Shown in pieces: positions 11,768-23,985 of a stretch of DNA of 64,000 bases; positions within the stretch are counted from its first letter, which is position 1, and each line of letters begins with the position of its first letter. Location of the stretch: the NCBI GenBank assembly GCA_015680685.1, contig MNCI01033570.1, positions 1 through 64,000 on the forward strand. The letters are read 5' to 3'. The position numbers were made by a program, and so were the translations under genes. The DNA is from Gnetum montanum. Its lineage: Eukaryota; Streptophyta; Gnetopsida; Gnetales; Gnetaceae. The notes beneath the pieces are model-generated. The model was not told the origin of the DNA, did not search any database, and saw only the letters and a list, made by a program, of their open reading frames with translations.

Positions 11768-11782
11768 CGTCCCATCACTGGG

Positions 11783-12651
11783 TGTCAAGATCCATCAGTT
11801 TGGAGATGTCTAAGTGCCAACATGTAGTCTTTCCAAGCATGGAAAAGACCAAATCCCAAGTTTTGATTAGTTTTGACTAGTTTCAACTAGGTTTGTTGGA
11901 GTTTTGAGGTTGTTGGAGATGCTTGGAGGGGTTCTGGGTCATGTGGTGCCCACTTTAGGGTTAAACATGGGCTAGATGGGTGTTTGGAGGGTAATAATGG
12001 ATGTTACCCCCTTCTTTCATTCTAGGTACTATTGCCTTAGCATGGAAACCCATGGTATCTAGCTTCATTAATGTCTCACCTACTTTTGGAAACCCAAGGT
12101 TGAAAAGTGTAAGATTTCATTAAAAATAGCAAAATAGTTGTGTTTTAATGAATTTGTAAAATAGGAACCATGTTTCCACATTGGGAATGGTATTCCCAGC
12201 ATGGATGCATGGAAGTTATGGTTGCAATATGGTTCTGAGTGTCAAAATTGGAAAACATCTTAATGTTGATACAATTTTTGTTCAAGAGAGAAGGTGTATG
12301 GTGGGGCCCATAGTTTAAAATTTTAAAATTTTAGAAAGAAAAGATGTTTCCCACCAAAAATCAATGTGAACTAGACTTTTCCCCTTTTGCACTTTAGTGC
12401 ACTTGGAGTTATGATGCACTAAATTAGTAAAATTTGCATTTAGGTTTTAGAGGAGTTTTATATGTTTAGATTTTGCAAATTTTGATCATAACTATCATTC
12501 TACAAAAATATCACATTGGAGGAGAGATTTGGGAGAGTGTTATATGGTAGAAGAAATTTTATTTTAGTGTGAAAGCCTTTCATCCTTCCAATACTCAACT
12601 TAGAACCTTCATCCTTCTACTTTTCTAGCTACACTCAGCATTGAGCCTTCC
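11783..12651. other. Remainder of element E near its antisense promoter
   Basis: AT-rich, no frame. Two more copies of the palindrome motif occur (about 12010-12045 and 12165-12205). The last 100 bases before 12652 are pyrimidine-rich, as is usual for a plant 5' UTR, and correspond to the region upstream of exon 1 in D. Confidence 0.5.
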
Positions 12652-12779
12652 ATGGCCCCAAAGTAACATGGAGAAAAGAGTAGGAACCCTATGATCTAGA
12701 AGGTGGATGAACATGTCTAGGAGCTAGAAGAATTATCCAAGTCCATCTTGATTTAAGCCTCTTCTATTGTTGCTCCAAG
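12652..12779 (+). pseudogene. Antisense gene, exon 1 remnant in element E
   Basis: ATG GCC CCA AAG gives MAPK, as in exon 1 of the antisense gene in D (MAPKVRGKN). The frame then reads HGEKSRNPMI.KVDEHV.ELE with several stops, and ends at CCAAG followed by GTAGGT, a donor like that in D (ACTG followed by GTAGGC). The length, 128 nt, leaves phase 2, as in D (119 nt, phase 2). Gag-pro of E is on the minus strand, so this exon is antisense to its host element, as in D. Confidence 0.68.
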
Positions 12780-13199
12780 GTAGGTAGTTCTACCTATTTT
12801 TGCCTTTGTTTCCTATGTGTTAAGGCCATTTTTTCAAGATCTACTCTAGTGGAGGGATTAAAATAGAATTTTGGTGAAATCAAACCTCCTATTTTAGCTG
12901 CTTGTATGCAAATCTATAGTCATTTCATTGCTTTAACTTTTCTAGATTCTATTTTGAAAATAGGGCTTATTATTTCATGCCTTTTCCCCTCAATTTTGGG
13001 ATGTGGCCATTTTTTCACATCTAGACATTAGGATTTGTTAAATTAAATTTAAAAAAATCATATCCCATTATTTTGATGTAAATTTCAATGGGTTTCAATG
13101 GTTTTGGCTATTTTGACTATTTCCATGGGTATATGAAATCTAGGTTTTGAGGTTTTTGAAGTTTTGGCATGAAAAAGAAAATAATGTTGTGTGTATCTT

Positions 13200-14010
13200 T
13201 TTACTGGATGAACAGCTACATATTTGTGAAATTGAAGGTTATGTATTCATACCCCTTTATTTAGGCTTTCTAATGGATTTTTTCTCATTTAATTTGGATT
13301 TGTAACGATGAAGTTATGGCTATTTTTCTAATGTTATGCAGTTAGGTTGTTTGTGCCGCTTTTGTAATTTTATGTAATTTTGTGACTTTTTTCTAAAGAA
13401 AAAATAATGGTTTTGGATATTTTCTAGATATGGATGAGTAGGCTTTCGCCTCATTTTTTTAATGGAGGTGGAATCACTTTGATTAGATTTAAAACAAATC
13501 TTCTATGAATTTTTTACTATGCATGTGTAATAAGGATGCTCATGTTGTTTTTGGATTCTTGTCCAAGTTGATGAATTTTTCCTACATAAACAGCAAATAT
13601 TTTGACATTTTTTAAAGCATGGGTACATATGGCTTGATTTATGCTTTCAAATGGTGATGAAATCACTTCATTTAAAGCTTAAACAAATTTTTAACAAATT
13701 TTTTACCAACCCTACGCGAACAGAGGTAAATGTTGATAGCTATAGTTTTGGCTAAAATTTTTCATGTTGTATGGATATATGGTTATAATTTTTTGGTTTT
13801 TATGGACATGCATATAAGGTTGATAATTTCAATATTCTTTTCATGATGGAATCACTAAAATTAGAGCATAAACGAATTTTTGATGAATTTTTTGGCTATG
13901 GCTATGTGAATAAGTCAAAATTACGGTCATAGCACAGTACCCATTTGGAAATGAAAGTTATTAATATGCATAACTTATGTTTTTCTTTTATCAACATGTA
14001 AAACTAATGC
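13200..14010. repeat. About 190-bp diverged tandem repeat, four units
   Basis: Units begin near 13260, 13440, 13645 and 13835. Each has a TGGAATCAC-like phrase, then an A/T-rich AAACRAATTTTTGATGAATT stretch and a GGCTATG/CCCTACG-GTGAATAAG-like end. No coding frame runs through it. Confidence 0.55.
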
Positions 14011-14289
14011 TTAATTTTATTTTTTAAAGAAGAGTAAAACCTTTTTCTATTTTAGCAAGTTTTTTACCATGGCTATGTGGTTTTTTTTCTAAGTTTATGA
14101 TGCTTTTTCTAAATTTGTGCATGGTTTAGATTATTTTTTCCAAATTTATGCATGCTTTGCATACTTTAGATGTTTTTTTTTCTTCTAAATTTATGCTTGC
14201 TTTTTCTAAATATATGCATAATTTAGACTAAGACTTAGTTTTGGGTTATAAAATTTTGGCTATAAAGGATATCAAATATGGAAATAATG

Positions 14290-14530
14290 CTTTTGTGGAG
14301 TTGCTTAAGGTAATTTAGAAAAACATCTTAGAGCTTTTTATAGAGGCTAATTTCACCTTCAACTAGATGTTTTGTCTAAATTTGGTAAGTGTTTCCATAA
14401 TGTGAGGCTACACAAGGTCGTAATAATGTTTTCTTGTGGAATTACATAGAATAATTTAGAAAAACACCCTAGAGCTTTTTATAGAGGGTAATTTCACCTC
14501 CAACTAGATGTTTTGTCTAAATTTCCTAAC
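14290..14530. repeat. Two copies of a 142-bp tandem duplication
   Basis: Units at about 14291-14390 and 14434-14525 share TTAGAGCTTTTTATAGAGG and AACTAGATGTTTTGTCTAAA with few changes. Confidence 0.7.
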
Positions 14531-14739
14531 TCTAATAGGTCATAATGTTTTTTTGCTTTGCTTCATGTAGGATATTTTTAACACTTTTCCTCATCATAAT
14601 GGAGTTGGTTAGTATCTTGTCCTACATTGATCATCCCAAGACCAACAGCTCATAGTTTTGATGCATTTTATGTTTTAGTTTTTATTTTAAGTCATGATTT
14701 TGGCTATGGGTCACTATCTGGATATATGTTATTGCATTC

Positions 14740-14823
14740 CAAGCCTTAAGAGACATTGGTAGCCCTAGCAATGAGGGTGGGAATAACCCACCACTTCCTC
14801 CTTTGAATGCTCCATCAGTTTAG
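14740..14823 (+). pseudogene. Antisense gene, terminal exon remnant in element E
   Basis: Reads QALRDIGSPSNEGG and NNPPLPPLNAPSV to a TAG at 14821-14823. The same C-terminus is found in F (QALGDIGNPSNEGGDD..., minus strand) and B (ALGDSNGPSGDN...). In D the terminal exon ends DLRDTGDSGTRGDA. In each copy the exon lies about 300-550 bases beyond the gag-pro end, antisense to it. Confidence 0.7.
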
Positions 14824-15540
14824 CTTGTTGGCTATTTGTTTTTATTTTCATGTTGATGGCTATAATTAGCCAAGAGTATGTTATAGGTGGTGGCTATTCT
14901 TTGACATTCTTGCCACATATTTTGGACATGGCTATGTATGTTATGGATATTTTAACTTTAAATTTAAATTTTGGTTTTATTTTTGGCTATATGTATCTAT
15001 AGTAGTAGTAAATGTTGTAAACATTAAGAATGGCTATGTTGAAATTTTGGTTATAACATTAAATGGCTAATAAAAAAAGAAGTGTAATAATAAACAAGAT
15101 TTTTGCTAGTTTTAGGCCATCATAGGCATAGGTTATATTGTGCAATTGTGGCTACATTGCCAGTTTAAGGCCATGGTGAGCCATAATGCCAATTTAAAGT
15201 TTTAGTGAACTAGGTTGTGTGATTATCTTTGCTAGTTTAAGGCCATGGTAGGCCATAATGCCAATTTAAAGTCTTAGTAAACTATAATGCTAGTTTAACA
15301 TCTTAGCAGATGAGGTTGTGAAAAATATATATATTTATAATGCTTTTTTAGTATTTATAACACAATAAAGAAAGGTTGTAGCAAGTAGGTAAAAATGCAA
15401 GCAAACTTAGGCTACATGCATAGGCTACACACATACAGAGTAAAAAAAAGGCATAAAAAGATATAATAAACTACAAAAGAAAAGTAAGGCTACATGGCTA
15501 TTAGTGCATCTGGTCCTAAAGGCATGGAACAATTATGGAA
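14824..15540 (-). repeat. Post-protease spacer with GGCC/TAAACTRG repeat, element E
   Basis: On the minus strand GGCCTTAAACTGGC-type units recur at 15105-15312 with period about 28-40 bases. This is the same block found after the protease in D (38985-39130), B (57945-58045) and F (61225-61390). The rest is featureless AT-rich DNA. Confidence 0.75.
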
Positions 15541-18500
15541 AACTTCACTTGTGCAAATTCTTCCTAATCTTTACAAGATTAGGAAGTGAGTAAGTCCTAC
15601 TTTTCACAAGCTTATATTGGCCATCCCTTCACTTATGATGCTAAAAGGAAGTTTATCCCATAATGCATCCCATTGCTTATCATTGCCATCATGCACTTTC
15701 TTGGGTTTTTGCTCTTCATGGCTAGGAGCTTCTTATTGAAGCTCTACTTTGGAGCCCTACTCTATGTCTACATTGTTGGCAACTAGGAGAACCACTTTAT
15801 CATCATGAATGATGATTTCACCTCCCTCGTAAGGAAGGTGAATTTCTTGATGGATGGAAGTGGACACAACTCATAATTGAGCCAACCAAGGTCTTCCTAG
15901 GATTAGGTTAAATCCTTGTGTCTCTTCTACCACTAAGAAATTGATGGTTGTTGGGGATTGCACCTTAGCTACAAAATCCAAGTAGATAGACCCCTTGATG
16001 AAAACTCTTGATAAATTGACGACTTAAGAGCTATGATGGTTGTAGTTTGTATTTACCTATTTAGGTCCAAGTGTTCAATGATGGTGCATGGGATGACATT
16101 AATTGTAGCTTCATTATCAACATGCACTCGATGTATTTAAAATTATCCTATGTGTATGGTTATGATTAAAGGAAAGGTAGTTACTTTGCCATTTTGGGGA
16201 TTAACTTTAATTTTCTATCACAAAATATAAGGTTCATTGACTTCACATTCTTTGGTGAGGGATGGATTCCTCATTAGTGAGGATATTCTCACTAATGAGG
16301 ATGAAAGTCAACATTTTGACTAGTGCCTCAAGATGTGTGGTAGAAGTCATGATCAAGTCATATACGCTTAGAGTTGTATTTTTTTTTGCTTGATGGATTG
16401 ACTGACTTGGTTCACTCCATTGAGGAAGTTTTTATCATTAGTCATGAACTTGTCACCCTGATTGTGCTTTACTTCCTCTATGCATCCCAAAATGCAAACT
16501 TCAGCTTTAGGTTATGGCTATCATGGACCTTCCTTGTTGTTCATTATGGGCTTTTGTGTCCTCCTATGGCTTGTTGGCTAAAAGGATTAGGACAAAGAAG
16601 GTCATTGGTATAGCTAAAATTGAAGTGGGCTTTGGTTGGTCCACTTCCTTTTATGCCTTTTTTTACTTGTCATCTTTGTTGTTAGGCTTTTGATTATGCT
16701 TCTTTCTTAGTTTGGTTGAAGTTTTGTGGTTGTCAACCATTAGCTATGAGGAAGAGGTTAGCTACCACATGAGGTTGTTGCACTATTGGTTGGGATATGA
16801 TTGTTTGGGTTGTATAGGGTTGGGGGACCCTAATGATAAAAGGTTCCCTTGAAGGCACTCATGATGGTACTCTTATGACAAAAGGAGTTCATGAGCTATG
16901 GGAAGCTAAAGAAGTCCTTTCATCATAGAGGCGTACTTGAATCATGATTTATTCTCTTGTAGGTATCTAATCATTATCAATGTTGAATGCTGAAATGACA
17001 TAAGGGCTATAATTAGCATTCAATGGGCCTTTGTAAACCTGCATCGACTTGTTTTGTGGCCAAAATGGATTGGAAACATCTAAAACTGGCTTCCCCCTAT
17101 CTATCATCCTTTGCAGGTCATCCTTCAATGCAAGGTAGGAGTTTGTGTCATGACTAAGAAATTGACGATAATGGCAGAAGTGGTCTAACTTGAAGTATTT
17201 TGACAGTTTCATGTCATGTTTCATTGCTAGAGAGGGATCCTTTGCTATTTCACATAGCCACTCATGTTTCTCTCAAGTGACTTTAGTCATTTTTTTATGT
17301 TGCATGCATCCACTTTTTAACAGTTGGTCACATAACTCAAATGGTTCTAATGGTAGTGTAGTGTATTTGGACATTTCCTTCATTTTGAAGTTTTATCTAA
17401 TTTTTGTTGATATAGTGGCCCCAAAAGTTGATGATTGGTTATTCCAATCATTATTAGGGGCCTTGAGTGGGTTGGCCTTCAACCCTTGATTTGTAATCTT
17501 TGTTTCTTTTGTCATAGTTGCTACAATTGCATTATTTTGTTTGCTCTTTTCTTTGTTTCTATGACTATGTTTATTTCTATATGCTATATAGGTCAGATAA
17601 TGACTAGCCCTCATAGAATCCTCTATTTTTAGTTTGAGAGAATGCTTGGCTAAGGGACCATGACTCAAGGTATTAGAGCTTAGACTTGATGAATTCATGA
17701 ACTGCTCCCTTAAATATGGCTAACAAGTGAGCTTTAACTATAGGCTCTGGTATTTCATTTAGTAGTCCATTCCATTGTTGGATGAACTTCTATATGGGTT
17801 ATAAGGACCCCTACTTGACCTTCATGAATTAGTCAAGTGTTGTGTTAGGCTTCAAGTTATACTTAAAGGAGTTGACAAACTAGGCTACTGAGTCCTCTAA
17901 AGAGGATATGGATCCTCTGGGTAATGCACATAACCAATCAAGTGCTTTCTTAGTTAAAGACTTAGGGAAAATCCTCATGATGGTATGAGGCCATGGCTGC
18001 AAGAGTAAACATTAAGATCAAAATGTAATAAGGTGAGAATTAGGATCACCTTCTTCATTATATTTGATAAATTGTGGAATAGGAACACTAGGAGGAAATG
18101 TCAAGGGTAGGACTACAGGACTTATGGGATCATCTTAGTAGAAATCCATAACCTTAAAAATCTATGAGGTAGAGGCCTTAAGCCTTTTCAACTCCTCTGT
18201 TAGGTCCTAGATCATCTAAAAGGATTGATCTAGGCTTTGTGATGGCCTTGTTGGTTGTGGGGTTTGTACATAAGGCTATGGAGTTTGTTATGAGGATTGT
18301 GGCCTCACTATGGGTTGCAAGATGGAAGAAAAAGGTTGTGTCATGGTTGTAGCTTGTGGAACAAACAAAGAAAAAGATGTCTATGCTAGTACTTGAGGCA
18401 TAAATGGGATAAAAGGGGTGTGTGAGCCTTGTGTCTCTTGGGGTACCATGGTGGATCCCATGTGAGTAGTTAATAGGTTTATGGTGGTTAAAACTACCAT

Positions 18501-19115
18501 TGATGATTTTATATATCATGACTGTGTTGTAAATGGCATTGATGTGTTATAGTTTGTTGTTTGTGGCATTGGCTAAGTATGATGTATGGCTATTACCAAC
18601 ATGGGCTCCACTATAGTAGGGTAGAAAGAAGTGGAAGATGATGGTACCATGCCCATGGAGAAAATAAAAGCATTAGAGGAAGGTGCTATGACCTTGGGGA
18701 ATGTTTGTTAGAAAAATTATTCTAGGATGTTTTTAGGCTTAAATTCTACCTTATAGTCATCCTCCTCTTCGTATTGGGCCTTAGAGCTATGCTTGTTATC
18801 TTCCTCTTCCATGGTAATCAATTGGGCTAGGATGCTAGCATAAATGTCATTATGGGAAATTTGGTCATATGAGGAAGAGATGTACTCCTTTCCACTCCTA
18901 TGTATGAGCTCAAACTCCCTCTTGGTCTTTACTTTAATACATGGAAGTAGCATGCCTAACTATATTTTAGCACAAATGAAGTTATAACAATCTTCATTTA
19001 TGATTAAAAAAAAAAATCAAAACTCTCCCTTTTGATCCTCAAAGATTGCCTACACTCAAAGACCCTCGTGGCTTGTTGGCTATAATCTTCGCTAGTGAGG
19101 GTGAAGGGCAATTTG
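15541..19115 (-). pseudogene. Gag-protease polyprotein, element E (heavily decayed)
   Basis: Minus-strand frame with many stops and some frameshifts. Visible parts in order: N-terminal region (CRQSLRI near 19050; REFELIHRSGKEYISSSYD near 18890), Pro/Thr-rich stretch, Retrotrans_gag region (about 18000-17700), zinc-knuckle region (FCHYRQFLSHDTNSYLALKD near 17165) and protease (about 16130-15830; HVDNEATINVIP ... FNLILGRPWLAQL). The protease DDG motif reads DNE. The end matches the IRK.L tail of the other old copies. Confidence 0.88.
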
Positions 19116-20398
19116 GTGGACTATTGGAAAGACATGACTATAGTGCTAAGAATGGCTTAAAAATAGGCTATAAATGGTAAAATAGAAGAAAATTCTATTT
19201 TATGGAATTCTAAAGCTTTTAAAGGAAACCAAAATGACAAAAAATGAGGTTTTGACTATAATTAGTAAGTGGGGTGGGGGGGAGGGGGAGGGATCAGAGG
19301 GGTTTTCCCCTTTACCAAGAATGGCAAATTGGAAATGTTGATTTTAAGCCTCATGCAAGTTGGCCTTCTAACTACCTCTACATTGGCTATGGAAGCAAAG
19401 GAAATAAGGGGGTGGGAGGGGGTGTAAGATAATGGAAATCTCACACCTTATAACACAATGTTGATGAAGGGGAAGGCTAAAAACCAAAGTGAAAATTTTT
19501 GGATTTCCAAATGAAAATTAGTTTTAACAAGATGCTAATTCTCTTAGCTTGGAAAAATGAGGGAAAGCTAACTTCTAGAAGTTTTATAATTTCCAAAAAT
19601 AAACTAAAAGAAATTGGCAGCAAAAGCAAAAAGATGGAAAAGCTTCAACATTGGCCCTGGAGGAAAAACTTCCAGGGCCAATGTTGAAGCTTTGATACTA
19701 GTTTGACCATTTGCAACTTCCAGGGCCAAAAGTGTTGTGAAAAGTCATCATCCAACCACCTACAACTTCCACACTATAGTTTTGGTAATAGATGGGGAAG
19801 GGACAATGTTGATCTTTTAGGAGTTTTGGATGCAAAAATATGCAAAAGCGCTTTCAATTTATAATGCTAGTTTTGGAGAAGTTGGTGTTAAGCCACTTCC
19901 ACACTGGGCTTTCCAATTGCTGCTATGCTAGGTATGGTAGGGGGAAGAAGGGGAGGTGAGATAATGGAAATCTCACACCTCCTAGCCAAATGTTGATAAG
20001 GGGAAAAGGCTAAAAAATCAAAGTGAAAAGTTTGGGTTTCTTCACTAAAATTAGTTTTAGCTAGTTGCGAATTTTCTTAGCTTGGAAAAATGGGTAAAAA
20101 GCCAACTTACAAAAGAGTTGAATCACCCACTTTAGAAACTAGAGAATAAAATATTGGTAGTAGAAAGGAAAAATATGGGAGAAGAGATATCATTGCTTGC
20201 TTTGGACTATAAAATACATAGTAGGTTTTGTGAAAAGCCAACACCTAACCACCTGCAACTTCCACACTATATTTTTTTTCATAGGGAAGAAAGATTGACA
20301 TTAATTCATCAAAGGTTTTGGTTGCAAAAAATAAAAGAAAAGTTTGCAAATGGTCAAAAAATGTAGAAGAATAAATCTGGTCATAGAATTTGGGCGAA
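19116..20398 (-). other. Leader of element E with a ~500-bp duplication
   Basis: No coding sequence. Two diverged copies of a block of about 500-530 bp (from about 19430 and about 19960) share AATGGAAATCTCACACC, TTAGTTTTA..AAG and TTCTTAGCTTGGAAAAATG. Purine/G-rich tracts occur at 19268-19290 and 19405-19425. A perfect hairpin lies at 19639-19693. Confidence 0.6.
19639..19693. repeat. Perfect 23-bp inverted repeat (hairpin)
   Basis: Left arm 19639-19661 (AAAGCTTCAACATTGGCCCT + GGA) is the exact reverse complement of 19671-19693; nine bases lie between. It can extend by a G.T and a G-C pair to leave a five-base A loop. A third partial copy (ACTTCCAGGGCCAAAAG) follows near 19715. Confidence 0.9.
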
Positions 20399-20417
20399 GG
20401 CCCTCCTTTTAGCACAA
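20399..20417 (-). other. Decayed primer binding site, element E
   Basis: TGCTAAAAGGAGGGCC on the minus strand matches the family PBS (GCGCTAGAAGGAGGGCC) with few changes and marks the LTR/internal junction. Confidence 0.75.
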
Positions 20418-20427
20418 ACAAAAAATA

Positions 20428-21868
20428 TTATGACTAAAAACCTTAGTTGTTGCAAAAATTGAGTGTCCTCAGTGTAGCAATTCCTTAACCCATGAATCCC
20501 CAGGGCCTCCATGACAAAAAATGGGATTCAGGGTATCCTGGCTGGTCTAGTAGATCAACTTGGGGCTCAAGAAATGTAAAGCGTGGTAATAAAATGTAAA
20601 ATTGATAGCAAATCTAAAATAATGTACACATAATAAACAAATATATTTCATACAGAAAACCGAAAAATTGAAACCTTATTAAGAAAGAATAAAGTGTAAG
20701 TTAGAGAAATGTGTACAAATGGTACCTAGATGAGCAGAAAGAGGGTTCACTTATGCAAGAGTTCAAAGCCTATTCAAGATGATGTGATTTTCTTCAAGAA
20801 TTGGATGCTAAGCCACTCCTAATGCTATTCAACCTCTTCCATTACAACCATAGTCCTATAAGTTGTGTTACTCCTGGGGGGGATGAAAAAAGTAAAAAAA
20901 TTGGCTACTAGCTTGCTCCATGTTGGGGGTTGGGGGCCCCAAAAATGTAGCTTTGACACCAAAAGTTCACAAGTATTAAGGCTATAATGCTTCCATGCTG
21001 GGGTTTAAGAGAATGCAAGTATAGGAACTTGTAAGAGCTCTTGAGTGCTTGAGAATGTCCCAAGTGTGGAATTAGTTCATGAAAAATTTCTTGTATGCTT
21101 AATGTATTTAAGTGCCAAAAGTCCAACCATGAGAAAAAATTGATAAACTATCTAAAAAATTGTAAAACCTGTAAATGGTATTTGAGGTTGTCTTTTATAG
21201 GTTCTTTGGGCCATGAATGAGGTTGCAAGATGGCTATGATTTGGCTGCAAATTTTTTGCCAAATTTAGGTGAGATGGGTGCCCAAATTTGGGGGGTTACT
21301 ATACATAGTAAGTGCTTTCACCCATGGCCATTCCATTTATTATAAATAGTACCATGGCACACCTTCCACGTTGGAGATGAATTTTCCATGTTGAGCTCCA
21401 CCATGCTTGTTGAAGTGGTTGGTTAATGTTGAAGTGCATGAAGTATTGAAATTTGGCTATTGTGGCTTCCACACTGGGTGATACAATTTTCAATGATGGG
21501 GGTGAATACTCCATGCTAGGGAGAAACTTTCACACTGAGGGGAAAAGGTTTCTAGGCTATGCATGTGGTCTCCACACTAAAGGGGAAATTTTTCAAAACC
21601 CCCATCCTTCCACATTGTGGGTATGTGAGTTTTATATCCTCACATGCGTTTCTAGTGTAGAAATGTATATACCTTCCCATAAAACCCATCAAATTGCCTT
21701 TTTTTGGCTCCAAACGGCATTTTTACCTTCCCAAGTCTAAATATAGATACTAGGTGACTTTTTTTTCACTTGGGAAATGAGGTTTGGATCACTTATAAGG
21801 AGTTTTTATCTCCAAAAGTATAAAGTATGTGAAATTTCCCATTATGGGTTACAATCTTCACATTTACA
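20428..21868 (-). repeat. LTR of element E (~1.44 kb)
   Basis: Bounded by TGTAAATGTGAAG (from 21868, minus) and the PBS. The first ~180 bases match the start of the G LTR and, inverted, the B LTR. Several TTCCACACTGGG-type motifs like those of the 8.5-12 kb array occur at 20900-21640. A TATTTATA core at about 21340 is a possible promoter. Confidence 0.75.
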
Positions 21869-23985
21869 ATGAAGGTTTGCCTTGGTTTCATGGGTTGAAA
21901 GCTACATGATGAAGATTTACAATAACATAAGTTTTTGTGGTGTTTTAGATGTGAATAATACCAATTCACCCCTATCAATCATCCTTTGTAGATCATCCTT
22001 AAGTGTGAGGCAAAAATTAATATCATAACATGGTAACTGATGGTAATGGCAAAAGAGGTCAAGCCTAAAGTATTTGCGTAGTGGAGGATCATCTTTGGTT
22101 GCTCAAGCAAGGTCTTTCACTATTTCACATAACCCATCATACCTCTTATAGGTAATTTTAGACACATGCTTATTTTAAATTCTATCACTCTTCAATAGTT
22201 GGTCTAATAGTTCTAATGGCTTAAGGGTTAATTTGGTCTTTTTGTGCAATGTTAGGCTTAGAGGAATTTGATGTTGTGGCCTTAGCGGTTGATGGTTGGT
22301 GGTTATTGTTGGTAGCATAGATCCTAGGTTGGTTATTCTTTGGCTCCTAGTTGATTGGCTTAGTCTCCTTGGTTATAGTTGATACATCCATATTGTTTTT
22401 CTTATCCTTTTCCTTGTCTTTACATGTATTTTGGATTTTGTATGCCATGTAAGCAGGATCATGGTTGGTTTCAGTGGCATCCTCCATGTTCTTAGTCTGG
22501 GAAAAGACCTAACTAAGAGATCGTGGGTCTAGAGAATATAATTTCAATTTGATGAATTAACTGCCCCTTTGAAAATAGCTAAAGGTGAATTTCAGATATT
22601 GGCTTTGGTATCTTGTTAAGTAGAGTGTTCCATCATTGGATGAACTTTTGCATCGGCTCTAGGAATCCTTGTGTGACCTTCATTAGTTGGTCAAGCATGG
22701 TATCAAGTTTTAAGTTATACTTGAAATGGTTAATAAATTGCATAATTAGTTCATCCATGAAGGATAGGGATCCCCTTGGCAAGGTGTGATACTAGTCCAA
22801 AGCTTTTCCTACTAAAGAAATATGGAAAATCCACATAATTATATGTGGCCATACTCGCAATAGCTAGCACTCAAAGTAGAAGGTAATTAGATGTGCATTC
22901 GAATCACCTTCACCATTGTACTTGGTGAATTGTGGCACAGGGACACTCAAGGAAAGAGTTAGGGGTGGTACCATAGGACTTATGGGTTCATCTTGCTAGA
23001 AATATATAATCTTTACTATCTAGGACATTGAGGTTTTAAGTTTTTTTAGCACTTTGGTCAAGTCCTATATCATTTGGAAAGCTTGATCTAGACCTTGGGG
23101 TGCTCCCATTGGTTGTTAAGGTTGGAGAAAAGATTGAGTCATACATTGGAAGGCCTATGACCTTGCTATCTATTGTAGGATAGAAGGGAGAAGTTGTGTC
23201 ATGATCATAGTCTTTGGGCAAAATAAGGAAAAAGATGTTTGTGCCAATATCTAAGGCATAAATAGGACAAAGGGGGTATTTAACACCTGAGTTGCATGGG
23301 CTTCCACCATGGAGTCCATTTTGGTTGTAAGAGGATTGGTAGTGATAATGGCCACCGATGATGGTTGTGCAGTTCTTGACTATGTAGCATATGGCATAAT
23401 AAAGTAAAAAGTTGTAGGATATGCCACTAATTACATTTGATGTGTGACTATGAAGGGAGTAGGCCCAAACATGATTGGATAAGGTGGGAATGAAGGTGGT
23501 GGTACATGTTGTATTGAAGAGACAAAGGAATTAGTAGAAGGCTTGGTGGCCTTGGCGGTTGCTTGTTATGACAACCATTCCAAGAGGTTTTTGAGCTTAA
23601 ATTCTACCTAAAAATCATCTTTCTCTTCCTATTGCTCTTCCAAGCTGTGCTTTTCATGCTCCTCCTCCATCTTAATCAATTGATCTAGGATGAAAACATA
23701 GTTTTCATTGAGGGGAATTTGTTCATATAGGAATGGGATATACTGCTTTCCATCCTAGTGTATGAGCTCAAACTCTCTTTTGGCTTTTGCTTCTAGACAT
23801 GGAATTAGAAGGCTAGATTATATTTTGGCACAAATGAAGTTACAATGATCTTTATTTATGGCCAAAAAATCAAGACTATTACCCTCAAAGACTACCTACA
23901 CTCGATGATAGCAGGGTCCTTGAGGTCATACACCCTCATGGCTCATTGGCTGGACCCACTATTAGTGAGTGTGAAAGGTAGTTTG
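21869..23985 (-). pseudogene. Gag fragment, element G
   Basis: Minus-strand frame with stops: N-terminal RVYDLKDPAIIECR (near 23900), KREFELIH-like region (near 23770), Thr/Pro-rich stretch, Retrotrans_gag region (about 22900-22500), zinc-knuckle region (LDLFCHYHQLPCYD, then LKDDLQRMIDRGELV near 22050-21960). The frame breaks off soon after this point and is joined to LTR E, so protease and pol are absent. Confidence 0.85.

Larger units (their letters stand above)
10992..11777 (-). mobile_element. Solo LTR J (family of C and I)
   Basis: On the minus strand it starts TGATGGGACGC at 11777 and ends GCCACTCATCA at 10992. It is flanked by a perfect 5-bp duplication CTGGG (10987-10991 and 11778-11782). 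No PBS or internal sequence follows on either side, so it is what LTR-LTR recombination leaves. Its 3' half matches LTR I at 62584-63170 in opposite orientation, and its ends match LTR C. Confidence 0.92.
12780..14739 (+). other. Decayed interior of the antisense gene in E, no exons recognised
   Basis: Very AT-rich and shorter than the corresponding part of D (about 2.0 against 3.7 kb). I could not find exons 2-7. It holds two tandem repeat blocks described separately. Confidence 0.45.

Noticed and set aside
21793-21978. KPRQTFIVNVK as a continuation of Gag (compare PPKQPFVLRVP) in G
   Set aside because: The same sequence begins LTRs E, G and (inverted) B, so it is LTR/polypurine-tract boundary sequence and the likeness is chance.
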